This document shows positions 18,688 to 27,765 of a stretch of DNA of 64,000 nt, piece by piece (within the stretch, counting starts at the first letter, position 1; each line of letters starts with the position of its first letter). This stretch comes from Gammaproteobacteria bacterium (lineage in GTDB: Bacteria; Pseudomonadota; Gammaproteobacteria; Burkholderiales; Rhodocyclaceae): positions 1 to 64,000 of the forward strand of contig JARFTZ010000001.1 in the NCBI GenBank assembly GCA_029289235.1. The letters are read 5' to 3'. The position numbers and the translations under genes were made by a program. The notes beneath the pieces were generated by a model. That model did not search any database and was not told the DNA's origin. It saw nothing but the letters and a program-made list of their open reading frames with translations.

Positions 18688-18742
18688 GGGTTTCCTTCTG
18701 GATTTTTCCAAGCACAAGAAATGCAGTTGGAGTGCGGCGCTC

Positions 18743-20005
18743 TCAGACAGTTTGGGAGAGTTCGGCGTACTCGATGTCGTCGGGCAGGGTTTTTCCTGAC
18801 AACAAGTTTTCAAGCGCTTGGCATGTTCTGTTGAGGCCTTGGGATCCGTGGGCTAAGTGAAACAAAGCGAAGTGCCTTGCCTTTTCAATTTCTGCCGGAA
18901 AGTCTGCTTCTATTTCGTTGATACGGCATTGGAATTCTTCTGGAGTGCGTAGTGCCCGACCAAAAAAAGTTTCCTGGTCGAAGATGTCCCGGTCGTCGCT
19001 CAAATTGCAGTAAAGTACGGGACGACCCGCCAAACCTGCCTCAATTACGGCATTGGACATGATGTTGACCACGCAACAAGCTCTTTCCAAAGCTTGCGCT
19101 AAATTCAATTCCTTAGGCAGAACCGTGACGTTATTCAGAGAATCTGCGGCGTCTTGCCAGAATGGAACAGCGCTGCGAGGATGGCGTTTGACTAGGACCT
19201 GATAGTGCGGGGTCCGGGTGGCCCACTCTTTCAAAAGAGCATAGGTGCGCTGAAAGCCTGCTTCCTTTTCTCTGTCCGGCCCTACTCCAAGGACGAGAAC
19301 AGTGCGCATTGTTGGGTCAGGCGGAGGGAGATCGTAACTTTGGTCAATCATGTGCGATCCAGTCAAGACGGCCGTGGAAGTGCCGAACCTCAACTTTCGC
19401 GCTTGCAGCGAAGCCAGCGAGCTTGGTCCAAACAGGAAATAGTAGTCGTAGTCATTCATGCCAAGGCGCCGTGAACTTTCAACGGTTGTCGCGTGGGCAA
19501 GGTGTACGAGGATGCCTTGGTGCTGATGCAGCGACAGTCTGAGAAACGGCGAGTAAAAACTCCCGTTTCTGTCATTCAGCAGTATGCGTGGTTGATAGTG
19601 CGCGACAATCCAGGCGGCGTGCGCGGCATAGCCGTAGTAGCGCAACGGAGTCGTCCTGGGAGGGGGGGACAATAAGCGTTGTGCGAGAATGTCCCAGTGT
19701 TCAGGAAGTGCTGTTTCCGTAAGGCGATATCCGCGCTCCCGCAACGAAGAGATCAGTGCTTTTTTTCGCCGTAACCCGATTATTCGGGGGGCTGATTGCA
19801 GTAGCAGGAAATCGCAAGGGGATGAGTCGACCGGGTTTGCCAGGCGCAGCTTTGCAAAAAAACCGAAGCAATAGTCAATGACAGCATCCCTGAAGAAGCG
19901 AAAGACGCTTCCCGCGAAGCCGTGACGTTCCCGCAGGAGGAGCCACCGATACCGATCAAGTGCCGTTGCTTTTGTCTTCCAGAGATTCTGTTGGCGTGAT
20001 GTCAT
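18743..20005 (-). CDS. Putative GT-B fold glycosyltransferase, capsule/glycerophosphotransferase-like
   Basis: The protein has 420 residues. It lacks membrane helices and has a C-terminal half with RTVLVLGVGPDREKEAG, YQVLVKRHPRS, then NVTVLPKELNLAQALERACC and SNAVIEAGLAGRPVLY. This is the pattern of the C-terminal nucleotide-binding domain in capsule synthesis and CDP-glycerol transferase-like proteins. The frame is open to 20092; the ATG at 20005, 14 bases after the previous gene's stop, is taken as start, with 20047 as alternative. It is probably cytoplasmic, acting on LPS or O-chain precursors. I do not recognise a precise family. Confidence 0.55.
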   Translation of the reverse strand: MTSRQQNLWKTKATALDRYRWLLLRERHGFAGSVFRFFRDAVIDYCFGFFAKLRLANPVDSSPCDFLLLQSAPRIIGLRRKKALISSLRERGYRLTETALPEHWDILAQRLLSPPPRTTPLRYYGYAAHAAWIVAHYQPRILLNDRNGSFYSPFLRLSLHQHQGILVHLAHATTVESSRRLGMNDYDYYFLFGPSSLASLQARKLRFGTSTAVLTGSHMIDQSYDLPPPDPTMRTVLVLGVGPDREKEAGFQRTYALLKEWATRTPHYQVLVKRHPRSAVPFWQDAADSLNNVTVLPKELNLAQALERACCVVNIMSNAVIEAGLAGRPVLYCNLSDDRDIFDQETFFGRALRTPEEFQCRINEIEADFPAEIEKARHFALFHLAHGSQGLNRTCQALENLLSGKTLPDDIEYAELSQTV

Positions 20006-20019
20006 GTCTATGACACTTC

Positions 20020-21162
20020 TCAGTGAGTCATTCGGTTCGGCAAGCATGGCAGTGACCAGAATCGTGCTTTCGCTGCTTGGTCGGAAAAACACGACTTGAG
20101 TCGTTCCAACGCCTTATGTCGCAACTTGTCGGTCTCTTGGGCGGACATGGTGCACATGCGCTGCAACGCGCACGCGAAATCCTCCGCACTCCCAAGTTGA
20201 ACCAGTAATCCCGCGTCTTCAACAACCTCCCGCCCTCCTCCGCAGTTACTGCAAATGACTGGAACTCCTGCGGCCATTGCTTCCAGAAGTACCATGCCGA
20301 ATGGCTCGTGATCGGATGTCAGCGCGAAAATATCAAAAGCTTTGAAGTAGCGTCGCCCCTCCGGAATTTTCCCCAGAAATTTGACTCGTGTGCTGACGCC
20401 GCATTGTGCCGCGAGATCCTTGAGTTCCTTTTCCAGCGGCCCGCTGCCCATAATCGCTAACTCGGATGACGGGGGGAGTTGCGACAAGGCTGCAGAAAAG
20501 CCGCGAATCAACGTTGCTTGATCCTTATCGGGGTGCAGTCGTCCAACGTTGCCAATTATCAACGCGTCCGGAGATAGGCCGAGGGCTTGCCGGGCCTCCT
20601 CGCGGGACAGTTGTCGTGACTGTAGAACCGCGAGATCAATGCGGTTGTAAAGTGTCTCAATGCGGCCGGGAGGCCAGTTAGGAAGATCTGCACGAATATC
20701 GTCGCGCACCGCGTCTGATACCCCCAGCAGGGTCAGGCGGTGCTGGAAACGATTGACGAAAAACCGGCGTGAACCTCTGGTGTAAACACCGAAAGCATGC
20801 TGAACACCCAGAATGGGCAGCGTGCTACCAAGTAGCGCGATGTATATCGGCTTGAATCGATGGGCGATGCAGAACTCGAAATTGTGTGACGCGACGATAT
20901 TGCCAAAGTCACGAATTGCTTTCAGCTTGAGTCCTCTAATCTCCCTACTGGAGTAATTCAGGAAAACGACCTCGTTGGACGCTGATTCCTTCTCGACTTC
21001 TGCACTTGGCGTGCCTGTCAAAAACACCGTGCAAATCTTGTAAGGCGAATCAACGAACAGTGCAGCATATTGTCGAGCGCAATCCAGAAAAGGGGCCTCG
21101 TATCCGTGACAGAACTGCAGCACCCAACGCTGTTGCTCTGTGCTCCCCTTTCCTTTGTTCAT
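20020..21162 (-). CDS. Glycosyltransferase family 4 protein
   Basis: The protein has 380 residues with a GT-B fold. The C-terminal domain carries IIGNVGRLHPDKDQATLI and the retaining-enzyme motif EPFGMVLLEAMAAGVPVI (E-x7-E). It should transfer an activated sugar in the cytoplasm, fitting LPS core assembly in this locus. The start is the ATG at 21162, which overlaps the stop of the carbamoyltransferase gene (ATGA) and has GGAAAGCAGG upstream. An ATG five codons earlier lacks a ribosome binding site. Donor and acceptor are unknown. Confidence 0.85.
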   Translation of the reverse strand: MNKGKGSTEQQRWVLQFCHGYEAPFLDCARQYAALFVDSPYKICTVFLTGTPSAEVEKESASNEVVFLNYSSREIRGLKLKAIRDFGNIVASHNFEFCIAHRFKPIYIALLGSTLPILGVQHAFGVYTRGSRRFFVNRFQHRLTLLGVSDAVRDDIRADLPNWPPGRIETLYNRIDLAVLQSRQLSREEARQALGLSPDALIIGNVGRLHPDKDQATLIRGFSAALSQLPPSSELAIMGSGPLEKELKDLAAQCGVSTRVKFLGKIPEGRRYFKAFDIFALTSDHEPFGMVLLEAMAAGVPVICSNCGGGREVVEDAGLLVQLGSAEDFACALQRMCTMSAQETDKLRHKALERLKSCFSDQAAKARFWSLPCLPNRMTH

Positions 21163-22904
21163 GCCTGCTTTCCACATTGCTTGACCACCAGCACATCCTC
21201 CATGACCAGATACTCCAGATCCGAGCCGTAGAACATGTTCAGCGCATCTGTCGGCGAGCAGATCATCGGTTCACCGCGGCGGTTTAGCGAAGTATTGAGC
21301 ACGACACCATTGCCGGTGAGGTTTTCGAGTTGCTGCATCAGGTCGTAGTAGCGCGGGTTGAACTCACGCTTCAGCACCTGGGCGCGCGAGGTGCCGTCCT
21401 CGTGCACGACTTCCGGAACGCGCTCTTTCCAGCCTGGCGCGACTTCGAAGGTGAAGGTCATGAACGGGGCCGGGTGGTCGCTGCCGAGCATCTGGGGGCC
21501 GACGGTGTCGAGCATGCTGGGACAGAAGGGGCGCCAGCGTTCGCGGAACTTGATCTGTTCGTTGATGCGGTCGGCGACGCCTGGAACGCTCGGGCAGCCG
21601 AGGATCGAGCGCCCGCCGAGCGCGCGCGGGCCGAATTCCATGCGGCCCTGGAACCAGGCGACCGGGTTGCCGTTGGCGAGGATCTTGGCGATTTCCTGCG
21701 GCACGTCGTTGATCTTTTGCCACTGCGGTTGCGCAGGGTGGCGCGCGCAGGCGGCGATGACGTCTTCGTTGCTGTACGACGGGCCGAGATAGACGTGCTC
21801 CATTTTTTCGACCGGCACGCCGCGTTCGACCGAGACGTAGGCCGCCGCACCGACGGCGGTGCCGGCATCGCCGGAGGCCGGTTGCACGAACAGTTCCTTG
21901 AGTTCCGGGCGGGCGATGATCTTCTGGTTGAGCTTGACGTTGAGGGCGCCGCCGCCGGAGAAGGCGAGCTTGCCGGTCTCGCGCAGGATGTCGCCGAGGT
22001 AGTAGTCGATCATCTGCAGCGACAGGTCCTCGAACAGCTTTTGCATGCTCGCCGCGTAGTGGATGTACGGGTCGTCGGCGATGTCGCCGACGCGCTTCGG
22101 GCCGAGCCACTCGATGAGCTTCGGCGAGAAGTAGAAGCCCTTGCCGTTTTCCTTGTAGCGCCGAATGCCGATTACGTTGGCGTAGTCGGTGTTGATGAGG
22201 AGCTCGCCGTTCTCGAACTTGGCGAGGCGGGAGAAATCGTATTTGTTCGGGTCACCATAAGGCGCCATGCCCATGACCTTGTACTCGCCATCGAGCATCT
22301 CGAAGCCGAGGAACTCGGTGATCGCGCCGTACAGGCCGCCGAGTGAATCGGGGTCGTAGAATTCCTTGATCTTGTGGATCTTGCCGTTTTCGCCGTAGCC
22401 GAAGAAGGTGGTGGCGTACTCGCCCTTTCCGTCGATACCGAGGATCGCCGTCTTCTCATGGAAACCGGAACAGTGGTAGGCGCTGGCAGCATGGGCGAGG
22501 TGGTGCTCGACCGGGACGATCTCGATTTTCTTGAGGTCGAAGCCGAGTTGTGTAAGGCACCATTCGATGCGTTTCTTGTAGCGGTAGAAGCGGCGGTTGC
22601 CGGCGAAGATCGCATCGAGCGAGCGATCAGGGGCGTACCAGTAGCGTTTTGCGTAGTGCCAGCGCGCCTTTTCTCCGAGGCTGATTGGGGCGAACGGAAT
22701 GGCCACGGCGTCGACGTCCGACGGCTTGATGCCGGCGAACTGCAGGCAGAACTTCGCCGCCTCGTAGGGCATGCGGTTCTTGGCGTGCTTGTCGCGCACG
22801 AAGCGTTCTTCTTCCGCCGCGGCAACGAGTTTGCCGTCGATGTACAGCGCTGCGGACGGATCGTGGGTCAGCGCGCCGGAAAGTCCAAGTATTGTCAGTG
22901 CCAA
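21159..22904 (-). CDS. O-carbamoyltransferase, NodU/CmcH/TobZ family
   Basis: The protein has 581 residues with a TTG start and two domains. The N-terminal ASKHA-fold domain has ILGLSGALTHDPSAALYIDG, HHLAHAASAYHCSGF and ILGIDGKGEYATTFF. The C-terminal YrdC-like region has EFGPRALGGRSILGCP and NGVVLNTSLNRRGEPM. Such enzymes use carbamoyl phosphate and ATP to carbamoylate a hydroxyl. In Pseudomonas aeruginosa a similar protein, WapO, carbamoylates a core heptose, and its gene sits near msbA, waaL and kinase genes as here. A role in LPS core carbamoylation is therefore inferred. It is the first gene of the minus-strand run. Confidence 0.88.
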   Translation of the reverse strand: MALTILGLSGALTHDPSAALYIDGKLVAAAEEERFVRDKHAKNRMPYEAAKFCLQFAGIKPSDVDAVAIPFAPISLGEKARWHYAKRYWYAPDRSLDAIFAGNRRFYRYKKRIEWCLTQLGFDLKKIEIVPVEHHLAHAASAYHCSGFHEKTAILGIDGKGEYATTFFGYGENGKIHKIKEFYDPDSLGGLYGAITEFLGFEMLDGEYKVMGMAPYGDPNKYDFSRLAKFENGELLINTDYANVIGIRRYKENGKGFYFSPKLIEWLGPKRVGDIADDPYIHYAASMQKLFEDLSLQMIDYYLGDILRETGKLAFSGGGALNVKLNQKIIARPELKELFVQPASGDAGTAVGAAAYVSVERGVPVEKMEHVYLGPSYSNEDVIAACARHPAQPQWQKINDVPQEIAKILANGNPVAWFQGRMEFGPRALGGRSILGCPSVPGVADRINEQIKFRERWRPFCPSMLDTVGPQMLGSDHPAPFMTFTFEVAPGWKERVPEVVHEDGTSRAQVLKREFNPRYYDLMQQLENLTGNGVVLNTSLNRRGEPMICSPTDALNMFYGSDLEYLVMEDVLVVKQCGKQA

Positions 22905-22947
22905 GATTGCGTCTCGTGCAAGAGTTTTCCGGAGGCGCAGGGCGCCT

Positions 22948-22970
22948 GTCCCGGTCGGAAAGACCGGACA
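22948..22970. other. Hairpin in the divergent region between the carbamoyltransferase and kinase genes
   Basis: CCGGTC (22951-22956) pairs with GACCGG (22962-22967) around GGAAA, with flanking TGTC and ACA extending it with one bulge. It lies 44 bases upstream of the carbamoyltransferase start and about 140 upstream of the kinase start. It may be an operator or leader structure. No function can be assigned. Confidence 0.3.
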
Positions 22971-23106
22971 GTATACCTGTCCTCAAGTGGTTGCGGCGAA
23001 TACACTTTTCAGCCATTTCCCGCGTCCGGTGTATTCCCTTCTTTCACGAAATCTCCCAGAATGGCGCTCCCTTGAGAACGGCATCACGCTTCGCGGAAGA
23101 AACACA

Positions 23107-23907
23107 ATGAAAGACTTCCTCAACGCACGCTGGCAGGCAATTCTGGCGCACAACGGGCTGGCAAGCTTCGACGCCCTGTGGCAACGCGAGGCCGACTGGT
23201 TCGAGCCGCCGAACCAGCGTCGTGGCGGGTGGAGCGGCGTCGCCCGTTGCGAATTGCAGTTGCCGGAAGGTGGACGTACAGCCATCTTTCTCAAGCGGCA
23301 GGAGAACCACGGAACGCGTTCGTTGTTGCATCCGTTGCGCGGCGTGCCGACGTTCCTGCGCGAATTCAAACGAATCATGGCGTATCGGCGTTGCGCCGTC
23401 CCGACGCTGGAACCGGTGTTTTTCGGGATGCGGATGCACGGCAAGGATCAGCGGGCCATCCTCGCGACGGAGGAACTTGCCGGGTTCGCGTCGCTGGACG
23501 ATCTGGTTAAAGGATGGGGGCGTACCGGCGTTCCGCCACGGCAGGAACGTCTGCGCATTCTGGAAGCCGTCGCCGATTTGTTGAAGCGCATGCACGCCCA
23601 TGGCATCCGGCACGGCTGCTTTTTTCCCAAGCATGTTTTTGTCCGGATCAATGCCGATGGCAGCGTCGAGGCACGGGTGATCGACCTCGAAAAGTCGCGC
23701 CGCCGTCCGTTGCAGGTGATGTGTGCGCTGCGCGATTTGTATTCGCTGAACCATTATTCCCAGACGGCCTGGAGTCGCACTGACCGGGTATGGTTCTTCA
23801 AGCAGTACCTCGGGGTCGTCAGGCTCGATGCTTACGCGAAATGGCTCTGGCGCAGCGTCGCCGGGCGCTCGGCGAAGAAAAGCCTGGCGAGGCAGGCGGA
23901 GCGCTAA
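23107..23907 (+). CDS. LPS kinase-like protein, WaaP/InaA family
   Basis: The protein has 266 residues resembling Kdo/heptose kinases of the lipopolysaccharide kinase (InaA/WaaP) family. The protein-kinase-like catalytic loop reads HGIRHGCFFPKHVFV and the metal-binding step VIDLEKSR. These enzymes phosphorylate core sugars, as with WaaP and the PA5006-type kinases of pseudomonads. The start is the ATG at 23107 with GGAAG upstream, although the frame is open further back. It is divergent from the carbamoyltransferase gene, and its TAA overlaps the TAG of the converging acyltransferase gene. Confidence 0.8.
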   Translation: MKDFLNARWQAILAHNGLASFDALWQREADWFEPPNQRRGGWSGVARCELQLPEGGRTAIFLKRQENHGTRSLLHPLRGVPTFLREFKRIMAYRRCAVPTLEPVFFGMRMHGKDQRAILATEELAGFASLDDLVKGWGRTGVPPRQERLRILEAVADLLKRMHAHGIRHGCFFPKHVFVRINADGSVEARVIDLEKSRRRPLQVMCALRDLYSLNHYSQTAWSRTDRVWFFKQYLGVVRLDAYAKWLWRSVAGRSAKKSLARQAER

Positions 23908-24821
23908 TAGAAGCGCTTTTCGCCCTCGGGTCGGGTCTTGAAGCGGCGATGGACCCAGTAGTACTGCTCCGGCATGGTCCGGACCGCGGCTTCGATCCAG
24001 GCGTTCATCCGCGCCGTGTCGCCTTCAGCGTCGGCGGTCGGGAAGTCCTCCCAGGCGTCGCCGATCTCGGTGAGGTAGCCCTCGCCATCCGGTCGGATGC
24101 GGGTGACGCACGTTAATACGATCGCGCCGGCCGCGCGCGCCAGCCTTGAGAGGCCGGCGGTCGTCGCCGCCGGGACGCCGAAGAACGGGACGAAGATGGC
24201 TTCGCGGCGGCGGGTGTTCAGGTCGGGAAGGTAGTAGAAGGGTCGCCCCGATTTCATCGCCTTGACGGTCGCCCGGATGCCGTCCTGGCGGGTCAGCAGC
24301 AGCTGGTCGCCGAAGCGGCGGCGGCCGTTCAGCAGCAAGCGGTCGAACACCGGGTTTGCCTGCTCGGCGTACATGCTCAGCGAATCGAAACGCATCGCGA
24401 CCGCGACGCCGCCGGCGTCGAGGCCGACGAAATGCGGCGCAAGCAGGATGACCGGCCGACCGGCGTCGAGCTGGGCGCGAATCTTTTCAGTCCCTTCGAT
24501 GCGGATCAGGCGTTCCAGCCGCTCGCGGCTGGCCCACCAGAGCAGGCTGCGTTCAAGGATCGAGCGACCGAGAATGCGGAAGTGATCCTTCACCAGTTCT
24601 TCTCTCTCGTCTTCGCTCCGTTCCGGAAAACACAGTTCGAGATTCACGCGAACAACGTTCCGCCGCTGGCTTCCAAGATGGTAGAGAACGAGCCCGAGCG
24701 CGCGACCGATCGGCGCGAGCGCCTGCAAGGGCAGGAAGTGCAGCAGCCAGAACAGGAAGACGACAGGTTGGCTAAGGAGATTGCGGATCATGGCTGCAGG
24801 GGAATGCACGGGGAACGGCAT
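23904..24821 (-). CDS. Lipid A biosynthesis acyltransferase, LpxL/HtrB family
   Basis: The protein has 305 residues with an N-terminal membrane anchor (FLFWLLHFLPLQALAPIG) and the catalytic HX4D motif in LLAPHFVGLDAG. LpxL-type enzymes add a secondary acyl chain to Kdo2-lipid A at the inner membrane. The frame extends upstream to 25025 and into dapF; the ATG at 24821 is chosen as it lies before dapF and has GGGGA about 10 bases upstream. Whether it acts as LpxL or LpxM cannot be told. It is divergent from dapF, an arrangement common in betaproteobacteria. Confidence 0.85.
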   Translation of the reverse strand: MPFPVHSPAAMIRNLLSQPVVFLFWLLHFLPLQALAPIGRALGLVLYHLGSQRRNVVRVNLELCFPERSEDEREELVKDHFRILGRSILERSLLWWASRERLERLIRIEGTEKIRAQLDAGRPVILLAPHFVGLDAGGVAVAMRFDSLSMYAEQANPVFDRLLLNGRRRFGDQLLLTRQDGIRATVKAMKSGRPFYYLPDLNTRRREAIFVPFFGVPAATTAGLSRLARAAGAIVLTCVTRIRPDGEGYLTEIGDAWEDFPTADAEGDTARMNAWIEAAVRTMPEQYYWVHRRFKTRPEGEKRFY

Positions 24822-24908
24822 TGTATTGCCATCCCCGCCGCCGTTCCATAGCCGGCCGATGCTTCCTCGTATAATGCGCGGAATGTCCTGAGACGCGGGT
24901 GACGCCGA

Positions 24909-25739
24909 ATGAGAATCCGTTTTTCCAAGATGCACGGGCTGGGCAACGATTTCGTGGTGATCGACGGGGTTCGCCAGGCGGTCGCCTTGTCGCCCGAGCA
25001 GATTCGTTTCCTTGCCGACCGCCACTTCGGCGTTGGTTGCGATCAGCTATTGCTGGTAGAAAAAGCCGGACGGCCCGATATCGATTTTCGCTACCGCATC
25101 TTCAACGCCGACGGTGGCGAGGTGGAGCAATGCGGCAACGGCGCGCGCTGCTTCGTGCGCTTTGTACACGAACAGGGGCTGACGGAGAAAACCGAGATTC
25201 GCGTCGAGACGATGAGCGGAGTGATCAGTCCCCGCCTCGAAACCGATGGAAACGTGACCGTCGACATGGGCGTGCCGGTGTTCGATCCGGCGCGGATTCC
25301 GTTCGTGAGTCCAACGGCCGAAATCGTTCAGCCGCTCGAGGTGGGTGGCGAACTGATCGAGATCACCGCCGTTTCCATGGGCAATCCGCACGCCGTGCGG
25401 GTCGTTGCCGACGTCGATTCGGCGCCGGTCGGCGCGCAAGGCCCGCTGATCGAAGCGCACCCGCGTTTTCCGCAGCGCGTCAACGCCGGCTTCATGCAGA
25501 TTGCCGGGCGGCAACGGATCCGTTTGCGCGTGTTCGAGCGCGGCGCCGGTGAGACCCTGGCCTGCGGCACCGGCGCCTGCGCGGCGGTTGTTGCCGGAAT
25601 CGCCCGGGGGTTGCTCGATTCGCCGGTGCGGGTCGAGACGCGCGGCGGGGAACTGAGTATCGCCTGGCAGGGGCCGGGTGCGCCGGTGTTGATGACCGGT
25701 CCGGCTGTAACCGTATTTACCGGAGAAATCGAACTATGA
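24909..25739 (+). CDS. dapF: Diaminopimelate epimerase
   Basis: The protein has 276 residues starting [20 protein letters not shown]. The two catalytic cysteines lie in [10 protein letters not shown] and [11 protein letters not shown]. The enzyme turns LL- into meso-diaminopimelate, the precursor of peptidoglycan and, through LysA, of lysine. A TATAAT (24870-24875) precedes the gene but no good -35 is seen. It overlaps the DUF484 gene by 4 bases, forming a dapF-DUF484-xerC operon as in many proteobacteria. Confidence 0.97.
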   Translation: MRIRFSKMHGLGNDFVVIDGVRQAVALSPEQIRFLADRHFGVGCDQLLLVEKAGRPDIDFRYRIFNADGGEVEQCGNGARCFVRFVHEQGLTEKTEIRVETMSGVISPRLETDGNVTVDMGVPVFDPARIPFVSPTAEIVQPLEVGGELIEITAVSMGNPHAVRVVADVDSAPVGAQGPLIEAHPRFPQRVNAGFMQIAGRQRIRLRVFERGAGETLACGTGACAAVVAGIARGLLDSPVRVETRGGELSIAWQGPGAPVLMTGPAVTVFTGEIEL

Positions 25740-26395
25740 AATCCGAAGAAGTCGCGCAGTACCTGCTGGATCATCCGCAGTTCTTCGAGGAGCACGCCGA
25801 TCTCGTGTCGCGCCTGGTGATCCCGCACCCGCACGGCGGGCGGACGATCTCGATTACCGAACGCCAGATGCTCAGCCTGCGCGACAAGAACCGGCAGGTC
25901 GAAGGAAAGCTGGCCGAGTTGCTGCAGTTCGGCGAGGAAAACGACGTCATCAGCGAGAAGATGCATCGCCTCGGCGTGGCGGTGATCGCGGCGGGCAGCT
26001 TCCAGTCGGTCATCCACACGCTTAATTTCCATTTGCGCGACGATTTTGCCATCCCGCACTTTGCCTTGCGCCTGTGGCGCCGGCCCGAGAATGCCGCCGA
26101 GTTGCCCGAGTTCGCTGGCGTCAGCGCGGAACTGCAGACCTTTGCCGAGACGCTGGAGCATCCGTATTGCGGCTCGACATCGGGCTTCGAAACGGCTTCG
26201 TGGTTTGGCTCTGCCTCCGCCCACGTTCGTTCGCAGGGCTTGATCGCGTTGCGCAACGGCGGCGGCACGATCGGCATGATCGCGCTGGGCAGCGAAGATC
26301 CGCAGCGCTTCTATTCCGGCATGGGAACCCTCTATCTGGAGCGTCTCGGCGAAATGGCCTCGGCTGCGCTGGCGCGCGTGTTGTCCCTGCCGTGA
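25736..26395 (+). CDS. DUF484 family protein
   Basis: The protein has 219 residues of the DUF484 family: an N-terminal helical part with [20 protein letters not shown], a short coiled-coil-like stretch ([19 protein letters not shown]) and a GAF-like domain with [19 protein letters not shown] near the end. The family is conserved between dapF and xerC but its biochemical role is not established. It overlaps dapF by 4 bases and its stop is one base before xerC, so it is clearly in the same operon. Confidence 0.9.
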   Translation: MKSEEVAQYLLDHPQFFEEHADLVSRLVIPHPHGGRTISITERQMLSLRDKNRQVEGKLAELLQFGEENDVISEKMHRLGVAVIAAGSFQSVIHTLNFHLRDDFAIPHFALRLWRRPENAAELPEFAGVSAELQTFAETLEHPYCGSTSGFETASWFGSASAHVRSQGLIALRNGGGTIGMIALGSEDPQRFYSGMGTLYLERLGEMASAALARVLSLP

Positions 26396-26396
26396 A

Positions 26397-27293
26397 ATGA
26401 ACCCGCCCGAGGCGATCGACCGCTACCTCGACGAACTGGCCCAGCAGCGTCGTCAATCGCCTCACACCGTCAGCAACTACCGGCGCGATCTGCGCGTGCT
26501 GTGCCGTTTGCTCGAAGCGACGGGCAAGCTGGATCTGCTCTCCCTGCAACCGCATCACGTCCGGCGTTTCGTGGGGCAATTGCACGGGCAGGGCTTGTCC
26601 GGCCGCTCGCTGGCGCGCATGTTGTCGGCCTGGCGCGGCTTCTATCGTTGGCTCGGCGTGCGTGGCGAAATTTCCGCCAATCCGGTCGAAGGCGTCAAGG
26701 CGCCGAAGCGACCGCAGGCGCTGCCGAAGGTGCTTTCGCCCGATGAAGCGTGTCGCTTGCTGGAGGTGCACTGCGACGACGTGTTCGAGTTGCGTGATCA
26801 GGCGATGTTCGAACTGTTCTATTCATCGGGTGTGCGCCTCGCCGAGTTGACGACGCTGGACGTTGCTTGTCTGCATGACTTGGCGGACGGGGAAATCCGG
26901 GTGCTCGGCAAGCGCGGCAAGGCGCGCCACGTCCCTGTTGGAGGCAAGGCGCGGGAGGCGATCGAGCGATGGGCTGGGCGTCGTCCGGAGGTGGCCGGCC
27001 CGGGCGAGACGGCGCTGTTCGTCGGCAAGCGCGGTGCGCGCATCAATCCGCGCGTGGTCGAGGAGCAGTTGAAGCGTCGTGCCCTCGCGCAAGGGCTGCC
27101 GGTCAACGTCCATCCGCACATGCTGCGGCATTCCTTCGCTTCGCACCTGTTGCAGTCGTCGGGTGATCTGCGCGCCGTCCAGGAGATGCTCGGGCACGCC
27201 AGCATCGCCTCGACGCAGGTGTATACCCATCTCGATTTCCAGCATCTGGCGCAGGTGTACGACAAGGCGCATCCACGCGCGAAACGTAAATAG
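26397..27293 (+). CDS. xerC: Site-specific tyrosine recombinase XerC
   Basis: The protein has 298 residues with an N-terminal SAM-like DNA-binding domain and a C-terminal catalytic domain. Catalytic residues visible are Arg147 (SSGVRLAEL), Lys172, His241 and Arg244 (HMLRHSFASH), His267 (LGHASI) and the nucleophile Tyr276 (TQVYTHLDF). With XerD it resolves chromosome dimers at dif. It follows the DUF484 gene directly and converges on msrB with 4 bases between the stops. Confidence 0.96.
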   Translation: MNPPEAIDRYLDELAQQRRQSPHTVSNYRRDLRVLCRLLEATGKLDLLSLQPHHVRRFVGQLHGQGLSGRSLARMLSAWRGFYRWLGVRGEISANPVEGVKAPKRPQALPKVLSPDEACRLLEVHCDDVFELRDQAMFELFYSSGVRLAELTTLDVACLHDLADGEIRVLGKRGKARHVPVGGKAREAIERWAGRRPEVAGPGETALFVGKRGARINPRVVEEQLKRRALAQGLPVNVHPHMLRHSFASHLLQSSGDLRAVQEMLGHASIASTQVYTHLDFQHLAQVYDKAHPRAKRK

Positions 27294-27297
27294 CGCT

Positions 27298-27711
27298 TCA
27301 GCCCCGCAGTTCCGGCAGCGGCTCTCCACGTGGGACGAAGACGAGCGCCAGCCCGTTGTTGCAGTAGCGCAAGCCGCTCGGTGGCGGGCCGTCCTCGAAA
27401 ACATGCCCCTGGTGACCGCCGCAGCGGGCGCAGTGATATTCGGTGCGCGGATAACCGAGTTTGAAGTCGGTCTTGGTGGCCACCGTTCCGGGCAAAGCCT
27501 CCCAGAAGCTCGGCCAACCGGTGCCGCTTTCGTATTTGACTCGGCTGTCGAACAGGGGCTGGAAACAGGCGGCACAGAGGAAGGTGCCGTCGCGTTTTTC
27601 GGTGAGCAGCGCGCTGCTGCATGCGTATTCGGTGTCTTCCTCGAACAGGATGCGGAAGACCTCAGCGGGTAACAATTTGGCCCAGTCGGCCTTGCTTCTG
27701 GCAGGCGGCAT
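27298..27711 (-). CDS. msrB: Peptide-methionine (R)-S-oxide reductase
   Basis: The protein has 137 residues. Zinc-binding pairs lie in LCAACFQPLF and YHCARCGGHQGHVF, and the catalytic Cys in GLRYCNNGLAL, where most relatives read RYCINSAAL. The enzyme reduces methionine R-sulfoxide in damaged proteins, using thioredoxin. GAGGAG precedes the ATG. It has no leader peptide, so it is cytoplasmic. It is divergent from the Fur-family gene. Confidence 0.94.
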   Translation of the reverse strand: MPPARSKADWAKLLPAEVFRILFEEDTEYACSSALLTEKRDGTFLCAACFQPLFDSRVKYESGTGWPSFWEALPGTVATKTDFKLGYPRTEYHCARCGGHQGHVFEDGPPPSGLRYCNNGLALVFVPRGEPLPELRG

Positions 27712-27765
27712 GATCGTTTCTCCTCGTTTGTTGGTCTTTGGGCAACGTCCATGCGCGGGGGTTCA

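Noticed and set aside
24870..24875. TATAAT ahead of dapF as a full promoter
   Set aside because: No -35 element at an acceptable distance (the best is 20 bases away), so it is mentioned only under dapF.
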